Shown: one piece after another, positions 44,279-53,822 of the stretch
Position numbering within the stretch: position 1 is the stretch's first letter
How the letters are laid out: every line of letters starts with the position of its first letter
Notes under the pieces: generated by a model
The model's input: the letters and a program-made list of their open reading frames with translations, nothing else
Databases searched by the model: none
Told to the model about the DNA's origin: nothing
DNA from: Algoriphagus yeomjeoni
Lineage (GTDB): Bacteria; Bacteroidota; Bacteroidia; Cytophagales; Cyclobacteriaceae
Length of the DNA stretch: 64,000 bases
NCBI RefSeq assembly: GCF_003259505.1
Contig: NZ_QLLK01000001.1
Span: 248,001 to 312,000 of the forward strand
Direction of reading: 5' to 3'
Made by a program: the position numbers and the translations under genes

Positions 44279-44394
44279 TTATTTTCTTGGAATACGGCTA
44301 GTTTTTGAATATTTCATAGAAAACAGTTTGCATTCCTACGGTTGCATTGACTAGTTTCAAGGGATTATTACGTTCTCAACCTAAATCCCAAAAT

Positions 44395-44658
44395 ATGCCC
44401 TCACACAATGACAAAATGAAAGCTTACTGGAGGAAAAACCTCCAAACACTTTTTATACTCTTACTCGTCTGGTTTGTCGTTTCTTTCGGTTGCGGCATTC
44501 TTTTCGTCAATGAGCTCAACGAAATTCGACTCGGAGGCTATAAACTCGGTTTCTGGTTTGCTCAACAAGGGTCTATCTTCGCTTTTGTAATTTTGATTTT
44601 TGTCTATGTAGTTCGAATGAACCGACTAGACAGGGAATTTGATGTGGACGAGGAATAA
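44395..44658 (+). CDS. DUF4212 small membrane subunit
   Basis: An 87-residue membrane protein with two hydrophobic helices (residues about 18-40 and 55-78; NLQTLFILLLVWFVVSFG and WFAQQGSIFAFVILIFVYVV). DUF4212 proteins are encoded immediately before VC_2705-family sodium:solute symporters and are believed to be their small subunit. The symporter gene starts 19 bases downstream. The longer frame would begin at a TTG; the ATG at 44395 is preferred. Confidence 0.88.
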   Translation: MPSHNDKMKAYWRKNLQTLFILLLVWFVVSFGCGILFVNELNEIRLGGYKLGFWFAQQGSIFAFVILIFVYVVRMNRLDREFDVDEE

Positions 44659-44677
44659 CTTTTTAAGCTAAAAAACT

Positions 44678-46363
44678 ATGGAAATTTTAACCTGGACCTA
44701 CATTCTGGTAGGCTTATCATTCGCACTTTATATTGGCATTGCTATCTGGTCTAGAGCTGGATCTACCCAAGAGTTTTACGTCGCCGGTGGAGGCGTTTCA
44801 CCTTTGGCAAACGGTATGGCAACTGCCGCAGACTGGATGTCCGCTGCCTCATTTATCTCTATGGCGGGTATCATTTCCTTTGCAGGATATGATGGATCCG
44901 TTTATCTTATGGGCTGGACTGGAGGGTACGTTTTGCTCGCACTGTTGCTTGCTCCTTACCTTCGGAAATTTGGCAAGTTTACCGTTCCTGACTTCGTTGG
45001 GGACCGCTATTATTCTAAAACCGCCAAGGTGGTTGCAGTGATCTGTGCCCTTTTTATCTCCTTTACCTATGTGGCGGGGCAAATGCGGGGAGTTGGAATC
45101 GTATTTTCCAGATACTTGGAGGTGCCTATCGAATGGGGAGTGGTCATCGGAATGTGTATCGTATTCTTCTATGCTGTTTTGGGTGGAATGAAAGGAATCA
45201 CGTACACGCAAGTAGCTCAGTATTGCGTGTTGATCTTCGCTTATATGGTGCCTGCGATCTTCATTTCCATGCAATTGACAGGAAATGCGATCCCTCAACT
45301 TGGACTAGGTGGATCAGTGGCAGATGGAACTCCGCTTTTGGATAAACTGGATGGCGTGCTTACTGAGCTTGGTTTTGCGGCTTACACTTCTGGAAGGAAA
45401 AGCATCACCGACATGTTTATGATCACGCTGGCTTTGATGGTGGGTACGGCTGGTTTGCCACATGTGATTGTTCGCTTTTTCACAGTCCCTAGAGTAAAAG
45501 ATGCAAGACTTTCTGCGGGCTATGCTTTGGTATTTATTGCTATTCTATACACCACAGCTCCTGCGATTGCAGCTTTCGGGATTTACAATGCAATCGAGAC
45601 TACCTCCGAAAAAGAGATTTCTGAGCTTCCCGAATGGATTTCTACTTGGGAAAAAACAGACCTGATCAAAGTAGACGATAAGAATGGTGACGGCAAAGTT
45701 CAATACGTCGCTGACCCTGCTGCAAATGAGCTAACAATAGACAGAGATATTATGGTGCTGGCAAGTCCAGAGATCGCCAAACTCCCAAATTGGGTGGTTG
45801 GCTTGGTTGCTGCAGGAGCAATGGCAGCGGCGCTTTCTACAGCTGCGGGATTGCTTTTGGTGATTTCTACTTCGGTTTCAAGAGATTTGTTTAAAACTTT
45901 CAGACCTGAGATTTCAGATAAAAAGGAGCTGAGAATTGCGCGTTTTGCGGCTGCAGGAGCTGTACTTCTTGCAGGATATTTTGGAGTGAATCCTCCAGGG
46001 TTTGTCGCACAAGTGGTGGCTTTTGCTTTTGGATTGGCAGCCGCTTCCTTTTTCCCTGTCATTATTATGGGGATTTTCTCTACCAGAATTAATAAGGAAG
46101 GAGCCATCGTTGGAATGATCACAGGTCTAGTTTTTACAATCGGCTACATCGTCTATTTCAAATTTATCAGCCCGGAATTGAATACTACCGAAAACTGGTG
46201 GTTCGGAATTTCTCCAGAAGGAATTGGATCGCTTGGCATGATCCTTAACTTTCTAGTATGCGGGATTGTCTCCCACCTTACGCCAGCTCCGCCTCAAGAA
46301 GTGCAGGACATGGTCGAGGAAATAAGGATCCCTCGTGGTGCTGGAAAGGCACAGGATCATTAA
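44678..46363 (+). CDS. Sodium:solute symporter (VC_2705/acetate permease type)
   Basis: A 561-residue SSS-family transporter with about 13 helices. Family landmarks include GGGVSPLANGMATAADWMSAASFISMAG near residues 37-64 and AAALSTAAGLLLVISTSVSRD. A soluble loop near residues 330-345 contains DDKNGDGKVQY, a DxNxDG acidic loop like a calcium-binding site. The gene is paired with DUF4212 and followed by acetyl-CoA synthetase, so acetate (or a similar carboxylate) uptake is likely. Confidence 0.88.
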   Translation: MEILTWTYILVGLSFALYIGIAIWSRAGSTQEFYVAGGGVSPLANGMATAADWMSAASFISMAGIISFAGYDGSVYLMGWTGGYVLLALLLAPYLRKFGKFTVPDFVGDRYYSKTAKVVAVICALFISFTYVAGQMRGVGIVFSRYLEVPIEWGVVIGMCIVFFYAVLGGMKGITYTQVAQYCVLIFAYMVPAIFISMQLTGNAIPQLGLGGSVADGTPLLDKLDGVLTELGFAAYTSGRKSITDMFMITLALMVGTAGLPHVIVRFFTVPRVKDARLSAGYALVFIAILYTTAPAIAAFGIYNAIETTSEKEISELPEWISTWEKTDLIKVDDKNGDGKVQYVADPAANELTIDRDIMVLASPEIAKLPNWVVGLVAAGAMAAALSTAAGLLLVISTSVSRDLFKTFRPEISDKKELRIARFAAAGAVLLAGYFGVNPPGFVAQVVAFAFGLAAASFFPVIIMGIFSTRINKEGAIVGMITGLVFTIGYIVYFKFISPELNTTENWWFGISPEGIGSLGMILNFLVCGIVSHLTPAPPQEVQDMVEEIRIPRGAGKAQDH

Positions 46364-46411
46364 ATTAGTGGGTATTTTACCCGGAATTGAAAACAATAAA
46401 CCAAGATTATC

Positions 46412-48304
46412 ATGAGTGACAGAATACATACCCTCAGCGGATATCTCTACGAATACCAAAAAAGTGTAACCCAGCCAGAAGAGTTTTGGGCGAGAATTGC
46501 AGATTCATTTCATTGGAGAAAACGCTGGTCTAAGGTATTGAAATGGAACTTCGACGAGCCTGATGTTAAGTGGTTTCTCAATGCAAAACTCAACATCACA
46601 GAAAATATTTTTGAACGCCACCTGTTTACAATTGGAGATCGGCCAGCAATAATCTGGGAGGCAAATGATCCTAATGAAGCAGGAAGAACACTTACTTACC
46701 GAGAACTTTTTTACGAAGTAAACCGCTTTGCAAATGCACTGAAAAGCAAAGGAATAGGCAAAGGTGATAAGGTAATTATCTACATGCCAATGGTGCCAGA
46801 AGCTGCTATAGCAATGCTTGCCTGTGCCAGAATCGGTGCGATTCACTCCGTTGTATTTGCTGGATTTTCCAGTTCTGCATTGGCAGATCGAGTGATTGAC
46901 TGTGAAGCAAAAGCAATTTTAACTTCGGATGGTAACTTCCGCGGAAGTAAGAAAATCGCAGTAAAAGCTGTCGTGGATGAGGCTTTAGAGAAATCATCAG
47001 TAGAAACAGTAATTGTTTACGAGCGTACCAAGCAAGAAGTGACGATGAAAGAAGGACGTGACTTCTGGTGGCATGATGTGATAGCTGAGGAGTCTCAGGA
47101 ATGTGCTGCGGAAGAAATGGACAGTGAAGACATGCTTTTCATACTCTATACTTCTGGTTCTACTGGTAAGCCAAAAGGCGTGGTTCACACGACGGGTGGA
47201 TACATGGTTTATTCTCAATATTCCTTTGACAACGTATTCCAATATTCTGAAGGAGATGTGTATTGGTGCACTGCGGATGTAGGCTGGATTACTGGACATT
47301 CCTACATAGTTTATGGGCCACTATTGGCTGGGGCTACTACGCTAATGTTTGAGGGAGTTCCTACTTTTCCTGATGCAGGTAGATTTTGGGCTGTCGTGGA
47401 AAAGCATAAAGTGAATGTCTTTTATACCGCTCCTACGGCAATCAGGGCACTTCAAGCTTATGGAACCGAACCAATCCAAAAATACGATTTAAGCTCGCTG
47501 AAAGTCTTGGGTTCTGTAGGTGAACCGATCAATGAAGAAGCCTGGCATTGGTACCACACGCATATCGGCAAAAATAAATGTCCTATCGTGGATACATGGT
47601 GGCAAACAGAAACAGGCGGAATCATGGTTTCTCCTATTGCTGGAATCACTCCTACCAAACCAGCTTACGCGACCTTGCCACTTCCGGGAGTGCAGCTTTG
47701 TATTGTAGATCCAGAGGGGAATGAGCTTACAGGAAACTCAGTGGAGGGAAATCTCTGCATCAAGTTCCCATGGCCATCCATGATCCGAACTACCTATGGT
47801 GATCATGATCGCTGCAAGCAAACTTATTTCTCTACTTACAAAGGAATGTATTTCACAGGTGATGGCGTGAAGCGCGATCATGACGGATATTATAGAATTC
47901 TTGGCCGTGTGGACGATGTGATCAATGTTTCTGGTCATAGAATGGGCACTGCTGAAGTTGAAAATGCGATCAACGAACACCCGAAAGTGATTGAGTCTGC
48001 CGTGGTTGGTTATCCGCACGAGGTGAAAGGTCAAGGAATCTATGCCTATGTAATCGCCGATTTGACTAATCGTACGGAGGATAATCTAATCAATGAGATT
48101 AAAGAAATGGTTTCGAAGATCATCGGACCAATTGCCAAACCAGATAAAATTCAATTGGTTTCAGGATTACCAAAAACACGCTCTGGTAAGATTATGCGTA
48201 GGATTTTACGAAAAGTAGCAGAAGGTTCGCTTGATAACATGGGCGACACAAGCACGCTGCTTGATCCGGATGTGGTGACAAAGATTATTGAAGGGAAAAA
48301 GTAA
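46412..48304 (+). CDS. acs: Acetate--CoA ligase (acetyl-CoA synthetase)
   Basis: A 630-residue AMP-forming ligase activating acetate to acetyl-CoA. The phosphate loop is LYTSGSTGKPKGVVH, WWQTETGG is the acetate-pocket signature, and the C-terminal PKTRSGKIMRRILRK holds the lysine that is acetylated in related enzymes. Its length matches Acs. It lies 49 bases after the symporter gene, so uptake and activation are co-expressed. A strong terminator follows. Confidence 0.95.
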   Translation: MSDRIHTLSGYLYEYQKSVTQPEEFWARIADSFHWRKRWSKVLKWNFDEPDVKWFLNAKLNITENIFERHLFTIGDRPAIIWEANDPNEAGRTLTYRELFYEVNRFANALKSKGIGKGDKVIIYMPMVPEAAIAMLACARIGAIHSVVFAGFSSSALADRVIDCEAKAILTSDGNFRGSKKIAVKAVVDEALEKSSVETVIVYERTKQEVTMKEGRDFWWHDVIAEESQECAAEEMDSEDMLFILYTSGSTGKPKGVVHTTGGYMVYSQYSFDNVFQYSEGDVYWCTADVGWITGHSYIVYGPLLAGATTLMFEGVPTFPDAGRFWAVVEKHKVNVFYTAPTAIRALQAYGTEPIQKYDLSSLKVLGSVGEPINEEAWHWYHTHIGKNKCPIVDTWWQTETGGIMVSPIAGITPTKPAYATLPLPGVQLCIVDPEGNELTGNSVEGNLCIKFPWPSMIRTTYGDHDRCKQTYFSTYKGMYFTGDGVKRDHDGYYRILGRVDDVINVSGHRMGTAEVENAINEHPKVIESAVVGYPHEVKGQGIYAYVIADLTNRTEDNLINEIKEMVSKIIGPIAKPDKIQLVSGLPKTRSGKIMRRILRKVAEGSLDNMGDTSTLLDPDVVTKIIEGKK

Positions 48305-48329
48305 CGAAAGAACCAAAACTTCAGAGCCA

Positions 48330-48370
48330 AGAGCCAAGACTTTAGAATTATGAGTCTTGGCTCTTTTTTA
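48330..48370 (+). terminator. Terminator of the acetate operon
   Basis: A 12-bp inverted repeat (AGAGCCAAGACT / AGTCTTGGCTCT) with an 11-base loop is followed by a T-run. It overlaps the end of the small convergent gene at 48368. Confidence 0.85.
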
Positions 48371-48541
48371 TTCCTTTGGAGAAGAATCGTCCTGCTCTTC
48401 GTCCATTTGAATAGATGACACAATAGAATCTGCAGAGTCCATCTCTTGCTTGTAAAAATTGTGAATGCCAACCATAAATGCGACTATCAATGACCATAGG
48501 AATCTTCGTATGTGCCGTATTATTGGATGATAGTTCTTCAT
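48368..48541 (-). CDS. Small membrane-anchored hypothetical protein
   Basis: A 57-residue protein: a basic N-terminus with several histidines (MKNYHPIIRHIRRF), one hydrophobic helix (LWSLIVAFMVGI, residues about 15-26), and a strongly acidic tail (DEEQDDSSPKE). The longer frame (start 48562) is less likely because its first residues are not shared with this pattern. I do not recognise the family. Its coding status rests on its plausible composition only; it is convergent with acs. Confidence 0.5.
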   Translation of the reverse strand: MKNYHPIIRHIRRFLWSLIVAFMVGIHNFYKQEMDSADSIVSSIQMDEEQDDSSPKE

Positions 48542-48655
48542 AAATAACACTTTACAAATCATAGTCCTTTTCTGCTTTTTGACAGAATGTCATCAATTTG
48601 TTTTTATAACTCTTAATCAATCCAAGAGACAAGTCTGTTAGAGAAGACTACTTTA

Positions 48656-50056
48656 TTATTTCCATTTCACGTCAATTTTTCCCTCGGCCTTCATATGAAT
48701 GACTAGCTCTTTTCCCATAGGATAAAATCCTGAAGGCTCAATGGTAAGATCAGTGACTTTTAAATCCATAATCGGCGTATTTAATCCTAGACGTTCAGTG
48801 ATATTTCCCAAGCTTTCAGTTAGCATTTCACCAATTGGGAAAACGGCCTTACTCTCTATACTTTTAATGATTTTCCGCTTTTTCAGTCCTACGCCAGTTT
48901 GAGCACCAAGGCTTCCACTTTCCATTTTGAAATTAACATCTTCAAAAATCAAACTTTGAGTAGAGGTGTTATATTCTGGTTTTCCCACAATGAATAGCGT
49001 TCCGCTCAACGTTTTCCCGTTAGTTTGCTCGGCATCAAAATCCAAGTTGATTGCTACCAAATCACCGAAAGCTCTGGTTTTGATGTTTGAAGGAATCATT
49101 GTTGTCTTTTTATCCACTCGTATGGGAATGCCTTCTAAATTTTGCTTCAAAAGCTCATTAAGGCTAGTGTAACTTACTGCTAAAGGAAACAACAGGTCTA
49201 ACTCATTTTTAGAATTTTCATTTGGACTAAGCTCCGGAAGTGGAAAAGCTCTTGATGGTGCAGCGTTAGCAGGGTGGGAATTTACCTTGCCATTCATTCC
49301 TAACCAGAGATTATAGTTCTGATCTGTATCAAAAAATTCTGTGAGTTTTACTTGTTGTGGTTGGATGGAAAAGGCGGTGTTTCCTCCAATCCAATCTATA
49401 TTAATAGGCTTGCCGACCTGAGCCCAGGCAAGATCTACCAAGGTTTTCAAACTTGCTATTTCTTTTCCTCCCGTTAGGTTGTCATTCCCCCATTTTCTCA
49501 ATTCTTTGCTGAGCAAACCACTCAAGTCAACCTTCATCCCCAATACATCTACAGCTAAATTTCCTCCCAACTCTACCAGTTCGAAACTCTCAGCGCCAAT
49601 TCCCCAATTTGAATTTATTACCGGGTCAATTACAAATACAGGTGAAAAATTCTCATCTAATGGTAATTTGGACTGAAAGAGACTCCCCAGACCTTTAGGC
49701 TTTAACCCTACCTCACCCAAGACATTGATTGGTACAGTTAATTGAATTCGCTGACTATCCAACGCTGTCCATGTAATCGTTCCATTTCTCTTTAACTGCA
49801 AGTCACCGGTAATTCCACTTCCCATATCCAATCCTTTCTCTTGAAGTAACGTCGTAGGAATCTGACCATTTAGAAGTTTACTTAATGTTTCTTTAGGAAT
49901 TTTCAGAGGCATATTGACTCCAGCCAAAGCATTTGGAGGAGGGGATGATTTTGGGTTAGCGGCAGGATTAATGCTTTTACATCCGGATGAAAAAAGGATG
50001 ATAAAAACTGTGACTATTGGAAAATTTATAAATCGCCTCAGGAACTGTATTTTCAT
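48656..50056 (-). CDS. DUF4403 family lipoprotein
   Basis: A 466-residue protein with a lipoprotein signal (VTVFIILFSSGC, lipobox cysteine near residue 26). The body has the repeated beta patterns of DUF4403, for example VNMPLKIPKETLSKLLN near 48-64 and ITWTALDSQRIQLTVPINVLGEVG near 93-116, with a NLEGIPIRVDKKTTMIPSNIKTRAFGD region later. The DUF4403 fold resembles TULIP/BPI-like lipid-binding domains in my understanding, which would suggest an outer-membrane or lipid-handling role; that is inference. The gene is divergent from the YtxJ-like gene. Confidence 0.78.
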   Translation of the reverse strand: MKIQFLRRFINFPIVTVFIILFSSGCKSINPAANPKSSPPPNALAGVNMPLKIPKETLSKLLNGQIPTTLLQEKGLDMGSGITGDLQLKRNGTITWTALDSQRIQLTVPINVLGEVGLKPKGLGSLFQSKLPLDENFSPVFVIDPVINSNWGIGAESFELVELGGNLAVDVLGMKVDLSGLLSKELRKWGNDNLTGGKEIASLKTLVDLAWAQVGKPINIDWIGGNTAFSIQPQQVKLTEFFDTDQNYNLWLGMNGKVNSHPANAAPSRAFPLPELSPNENSKNELDLLFPLAVSYTSLNELLKQNLEGIPIRVDKKTTMIPSNIKTRAFGDLVAINLDFDAEQTNGKTLSGTLFIVGKPEYNTSTQSLIFEDVNFKMESGSLGAQTGVGLKKRKIIKSIESKAVFPIGEMLTESLGNITERLGLNTPIMDLKVTDLTIEPSGFYPMGKELVIHMKAEGKIDVKWK

Positions 50057-50127
50057 AAATGAAGTTTGGTTTTCGATGGGTAGTTTTTCTTCTACAACTA
50101 TTGCCCCAAAGATATAAAATCAAGAAA

Positions 50128-50463
50128 ATGAATTGGAATAAACTCACTGAAGCTGGCCAAATACAGGAAATCAAGACATTGAGCGAAGAAAAACCAGTCT
50201 TGATTTTCAAGCATAGTACACGTTGCTCTATCAGTAGCATGTCTTTGGATCGCCTACTTCGTAAATGGCAAGATTCAGACACTGAAAAGGTAATTCCATA
50301 TTTTTTGGATTTGATAGCCAGTCGGGATTTATCAGATTTGGTGGCAAGAGAATTTCGTGTTCCACACGAATCACCGCAGGTGTTGCTAATCAGAAACGGT
50401 GAAGCGATCTATGACAACAGCCACTTTGGGATCTCGTATGTGGACTTGATGGGAAAAATTTAG
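50128..50463 (+). CDS. YtxJ-like bacillithiol-system redox protein
   Basis: A 111-residue thioredoxin-fold protein of the YtxJ (DUF2847) family, a monothiol protein linked to bacillithiol metabolism. The reactive cysteine is in FKHSTRCSISSM (residues about 31-42), with a single cysteine as in bacilliredoxin-type proteins. A longer frame starting at 50059 overlaps a neighbouring region; the ATG at 50128 gives the usual start NWNKLTEAGQI. With the YfiT-like gene at 21440 it suggests that this organism makes or uses bacillithiol. Confidence 0.87.
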   Translation: MNWNKLTEAGQIQEIKTLSEEKPVLIFKHSTRCSISSMSLDRLLRKWQDSDTEKVIPYFLDLIASRDLSDLVAREFRVPHESPQVLLIRNGEAIYDNSHFGISYVDLMGKI

Positions 50464-50589
50464 TTTATCTGATTTTTAAATGGTTTTTATACCATTTATC
50501 CGCTTCAACATCCATTCTTATTTTTCTTAAGATGCAGAATAAACCTTTGATATTGCTTATCGGTCAAAGTGGTAGAAATTCGCATAATT

Positions 50590-53439
50590 ATGAAAAAACA
50601 CTACCCAGTTATAGTTCTGATTTTTAGCCTATTATTTAGCTATACAGCCTACGGTCAGAGACCTACAGGAGAAGATCGTCCGGAGAGAAAATTCACTGGT
50701 ACCGTCATGGATGGTGCCACCAACACTCCCATGGCAGGAGCCAATGTCCTGATCAAAACCGTTACTGATTCACTTTTGGCAGGGACGGTAACTGATGCAA
50801 AAGGAATGTTTGAAATCGCTAGACCAAGAATACCTTCGGTAAAAATCGAAATTAAGTTTATCGGATACGAGACAATTTCTAAGGTACATACAGGAAGGGA
50901 GCCAGTGGAATTGGGAGTCTTGACCTTAGTGGAAGATGCTCAGGTCTTAGGCGAAGTCATTATCGAAGGTCAAAGTCCATTGGGAGAAATGAGAGGCGAC
51001 ACTACTTCTTTCAATGCCAGTGCATTTAAGACAAAAGAAAATGGCATGGCAGAAGATCTTGTGAGAAAATTACCAGGTGTTACCATCCAAAATGGTCAGG
51101 TGCAAGCCCAGGGAGAGAACGTTCAGAAAATTCTGGTTGATGGGCGAGAATTTTTCGGATCTGACCCAAATATAGCATTGAGAAACTTGCCAGCAGATGC
51201 TATTGATCGAGTGGAAGTATTGGATCAGAGATCAGACCAAAGTCGATTGACTGGCTTTGATGATGGTACTTATACCAAGACGATCAACATTATCTTGAGA
51301 GAGGATAGAAAAAATGGACAATTCGGAAGAGGATATGCTGGCTACGGGACCGATGATAGATATAATGCAGGTGGAAGTTTAAACCTTTTCAACGGGGATA
51401 GAAGAATGTCCATTTTGGGCTTATTTAACAATATCAATCAGCAAAACTTCTCCAGTGATGACCTAGCAGGTGTAAATGCTAATTCAGGAGGAGGAGGAAG
51501 AGGCCGCGGAGGTTTTGGCGGAGGAGGTAACAATTTCTATGGAGGAAATGATATCGGGACAATTACTACCAATGCTATGGGATTGAACTACAGTGACAAA
51601 TGGGGTTCTAAAGTCAATTTCACAGGTAGTTATTTCTTCAACAACACACAAAATACCTTAAGACAGATCACAAATCGCCAGACGGTAATTAATGAAACTA
51701 CTACACAGAATTATCAGGAAAACCTGATCAATTCAGTGGAAAACTTCAATCACAGAGCAAATGCCCGAATCGAAGCAGATCTAAATGAGAAAAATTCCTT
51801 GATCATTACCCCGAATATTTCATTTCAGACTAGCAACACATTTAATGACAGAGACGCATTGACTTTAGCGAATGGTACGGATTCCCTTTCTTCACTTCGC
51901 TCGATTACCAATGCTACTAACAGCTCGTACAGTTTCGGCAATAACATTACTTATCGATACAAGTTTGATAAAAAAGGCAGGACGCTATCTACTGACATCA
52001 ATACATCTTGGAGCAATAGAGACCAAAACTCGGAGCTTTCTGCCGCTAGTGAAGACTATCGTAGAAATCAATTAGATACGACCCTACAAGAAACTTATCT
52101 GCTATCCAAGGGATTCAATTACAGAGTAAATGCAACCTTAACTGAACCGCTTAGCGAAAAGTCTATAGCAACACTAGGATATCAGGTCGGTAACAATAAA
52201 ACTGATTCCGATCAAAAAACCAGAGTCCTAAACGCTGAAAATATTCCAGTATTGGATACCGCATTGAGTAATGAATTTAACAACAAATTCATTACTCAGA
52301 GGCTACGAACTGGCTATGCTTACAATAGCTCTGGTTGGAATTTGAGTGCAAACCTGGATTATCAATATGCCAAACTGGATAATGAGGCTTTTTTCCCAAC
52401 AGAAGGGGTATTCGTACGTGATTTCAACAATCTACTGCCAAGCGCAAGTGTCAGTTACAGAAATAGAGAGACTGGCATGAACTTTCGGGTGAGGTATAGA
52501 ACCAGCACGGATGAACCATCTGTAAGCCAGCTTCAGAATGTGGTAAATAATCAAAACCCACTGAACCTTAGCGTAGGTAATCCTAATCTTGCTCAGAGCT
52601 ATCAGAACAGCATTTTCGCCAATATCGGTAGATTCAATATGGAGAAAAATAAAAGCTTCTTCATGTTTGTAAACCTATCTACTACTAAGAATAACATCGG
52701 TAACAGTACCTATATTGCTTCTCAGGATACCTTGATCAATAACGAAATTCTACTACGTCCAGGCGGGCAAATCTCCATGCCTGTCAATTTGGATGGGGCT
52801 ATGAATAGTACTGTTTTTGTGAGCTATGGTACGCCTTTAAAGGGAATCAAAACCAATATGAACTTGAACACGCGTATTGGATTTAACAGATCTCCTGGTA
52901 TGATCAACGGTGAGAAAAACATCAATGACAACATCAACTTGGGTCAGGGAATCACCTTTACTTCCAACATCAGTAAGAACTTAGATTTTACAATTAGCAC
53001 TACAGGTACTTATACTATTGTAAATTCAAGCTTACAGGCGGCCTTAGAGAACAATTATTATGTTCAAGAGTCAAATCTTCGCTTGTATTACTCACCAAAT
53101 GACGGAAAGCTGTTTATGGGAAATACTGTTAGCAATAGCTTGTATAGCGGACTTTCTGAAGGATTTGATCAGTCAGTTTGGCTTTGGAATATGGAAGCTG
53201 GTTACAGATTTGCCAAAAACAACAAAGCTGAGCTAAAAGTGGTCATTTTCGATTTGCTTAATCAGAACAACAGCATCTCACGTTCAATCTCCGATGTGTC
53301 TATTTCCGATGTTTACACCAACGTCCTGACTCGCTATGGCTTGCTGACCTTCACGTATATCTTGGGTAATTTCAAACAACCTGAGCAATCAGACCAACCG
53401 TGGAGAGGCGGACCTCCTAGAGGCGGCAGAACATGGTAA
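50590..53439 (+). CDS. Outer-membrane beta-barrel protein with plug and carboxypeptidase-like domain
   Basis: A 949-residue outer-membrane protein. After a signal peptide (residues 1-22) comes a carboxypeptidase-regulatory-like beta domain (KFTGTVMDGATNTPMAGANV), then a TonB-dependent-receptor-type plug (LVRKLPGVTIQNGQVQ, ILVDGREFFG, RVEVLDQ), then a long barrel. A Gly/Arg-rich patch (about residues 299-316; RGRGGFGGGG) sits in one loop, and the C-terminus ends GGPPRGGRTW. No SusD partner gene is next to it, so it belongs to the receptor-like barrels without a companion lipoprotein. Cargo is unknown. The ATG at 50590 avoids a longer frame without a signal peptide. Confidence 0.85.
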   Translation: MKKHYPVIVLIFSLLFSYTAYGQRPTGEDRPERKFTGTVMDGATNTPMAGANVLIKTVTDSLLAGTVTDAKGMFEIARPRIPSVKIEIKFIGYETISKVHTGREPVELGVLTLVEDAQVLGEVIIEGQSPLGEMRGDTTSFNASAFKTKENGMAEDLVRKLPGVTIQNGQVQAQGENVQKILVDGREFFGSDPNIALRNLPADAIDRVEVLDQRSDQSRLTGFDDGTYTKTINIILREDRKNGQFGRGYAGYGTDDRYNAGGSLNLFNGDRRMSILGLFNNINQQNFSSDDLAGVNANSGGGGRGRGGFGGGGNNFYGGNDIGTITTNAMGLNYSDKWGSKVNFTGSYFFNNTQNTLRQITNRQTVINETTTQNYQENLINSVENFNHRANARIEADLNEKNSLIITPNISFQTSNTFNDRDALTLANGTDSLSSLRSITNATNSSYSFGNNITYRYKFDKKGRTLSTDINTSWSNRDQNSELSAASEDYRRNQLDTTLQETYLLSKGFNYRVNATLTEPLSEKSIATLGYQVGNNKTDSDQKTRVLNAENIPVLDTALSNEFNNKFITQRLRTGYAYNSSGWNLSANLDYQYAKLDNEAFFPTEGVFVRDFNNLLPSASVSYRNRETGMNFRVRYRTSTDEPSVSQLQNVVNNQNPLNLSVGNPNLAQSYQNSIFANIGRFNMEKNKSFFMFVNLSTTKNNIGNSTYIASQDTLINNEILLRPGGQISMPVNLDGAMNSTVFVSYGTPLKGIKTNMNLNTRIGFNRSPGMINGEKNINDNINLGQGITFTSNISKNLDFTISTTGTYTIVNSSLQAALENNYYVQESNLRLYYSPNDGKLFMGNTVSNSLYSGLSEGFDQSVWLWNMEAGYRFAKNNKAELKVVIFDLLNQNNSISRSISDVSISDVYTNVLTRYGLLTFTYILGNFKQPEQSDQPWRGGPPRGGRTW

Positions 53440-53490
53440 GAGTTGAATTACGAATTTTGATTTAGGATTTTCGAGATCTAAAGATCCTCA

Positions 53491-53521
53491 AACCGGCTGG
53501 AGAATTTCAGTCGGTTTTTTT
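53491..53521 (+). terminator. Terminator of outer-membrane barrel gene
   Basis: AACCGGCTG / CAGTCGGTT hairpin with an 8-base loop, followed by seven T residues, 52 bases after the stop. Confidence 0.82.
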
Positions 53522-53530
53522 GTGGAGTTT

Positions 53531-53570
53531 TTTACCGCTGAGTGCGCGGAGATTGACACAGAGAACACAG
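53531..53570. repeat. Dispersed intergenic repeat, copy 1
   Basis: TTTACCGCTGAGTGCGCGGA followed by ACACAGAGAACACAG. It resembles the other copies at 55054-55089 (inverted) and at the two ends of 57069-57383. Confidence 0.6.
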
Positions 53571-53634
53571 TTTGGTTATTGATCTCCAAGGGTGAAAAAT
53601 ATGGCTATTAAGACTAGACAGGTCTATTTCTTAA

Positions 53635-53796
53635 ATTTCCATAAATGAAGAGACCAATGAAATCTATGGACTGACCACCGATGAACATCCAGGGTTTGTT
53701 TTTTTTCAGATACCGAAGGAGCTTTTGGGGAAATGGAAATCACTCAAGAAATTGCTTATTGAAAAAGTATTTTGGATTTTGACCACTTTACTTTAA
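53635..53796 (+). pseudogene. Remnant of a 6-bladed beta-propeller gene
   Basis: A 54-codon open remnant with an upstream in-frame stop. Its residues EIYGLTTDEHPGFVFFQIPK align with KIYGLTTDEDPGIAVFDIPE at the C-terminus of the intact protein encoded at 53962-55041. A short extension (ELLGKWKSLKKLL...) follows, then TAA at 53794. Upstream of it the homology stops abruptly, so this is the surviving 3' end of a duplicated propeller gene. It could instead be a chance-preserved short frame, but about half the residues match. Confidence 0.7.
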
Positions 53797-53822
53797 TTAT
53801 TAACCACTAAAAATTCGTAATA

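Noticed and set aside
51482-51535. Gly-codon-rich GGA repeats as a possible microsatellite
   Set aside because: In frame inside the outer-membrane protein and coding for the Gly/Arg patch; irregular, so a slippery repeat is unlikely.
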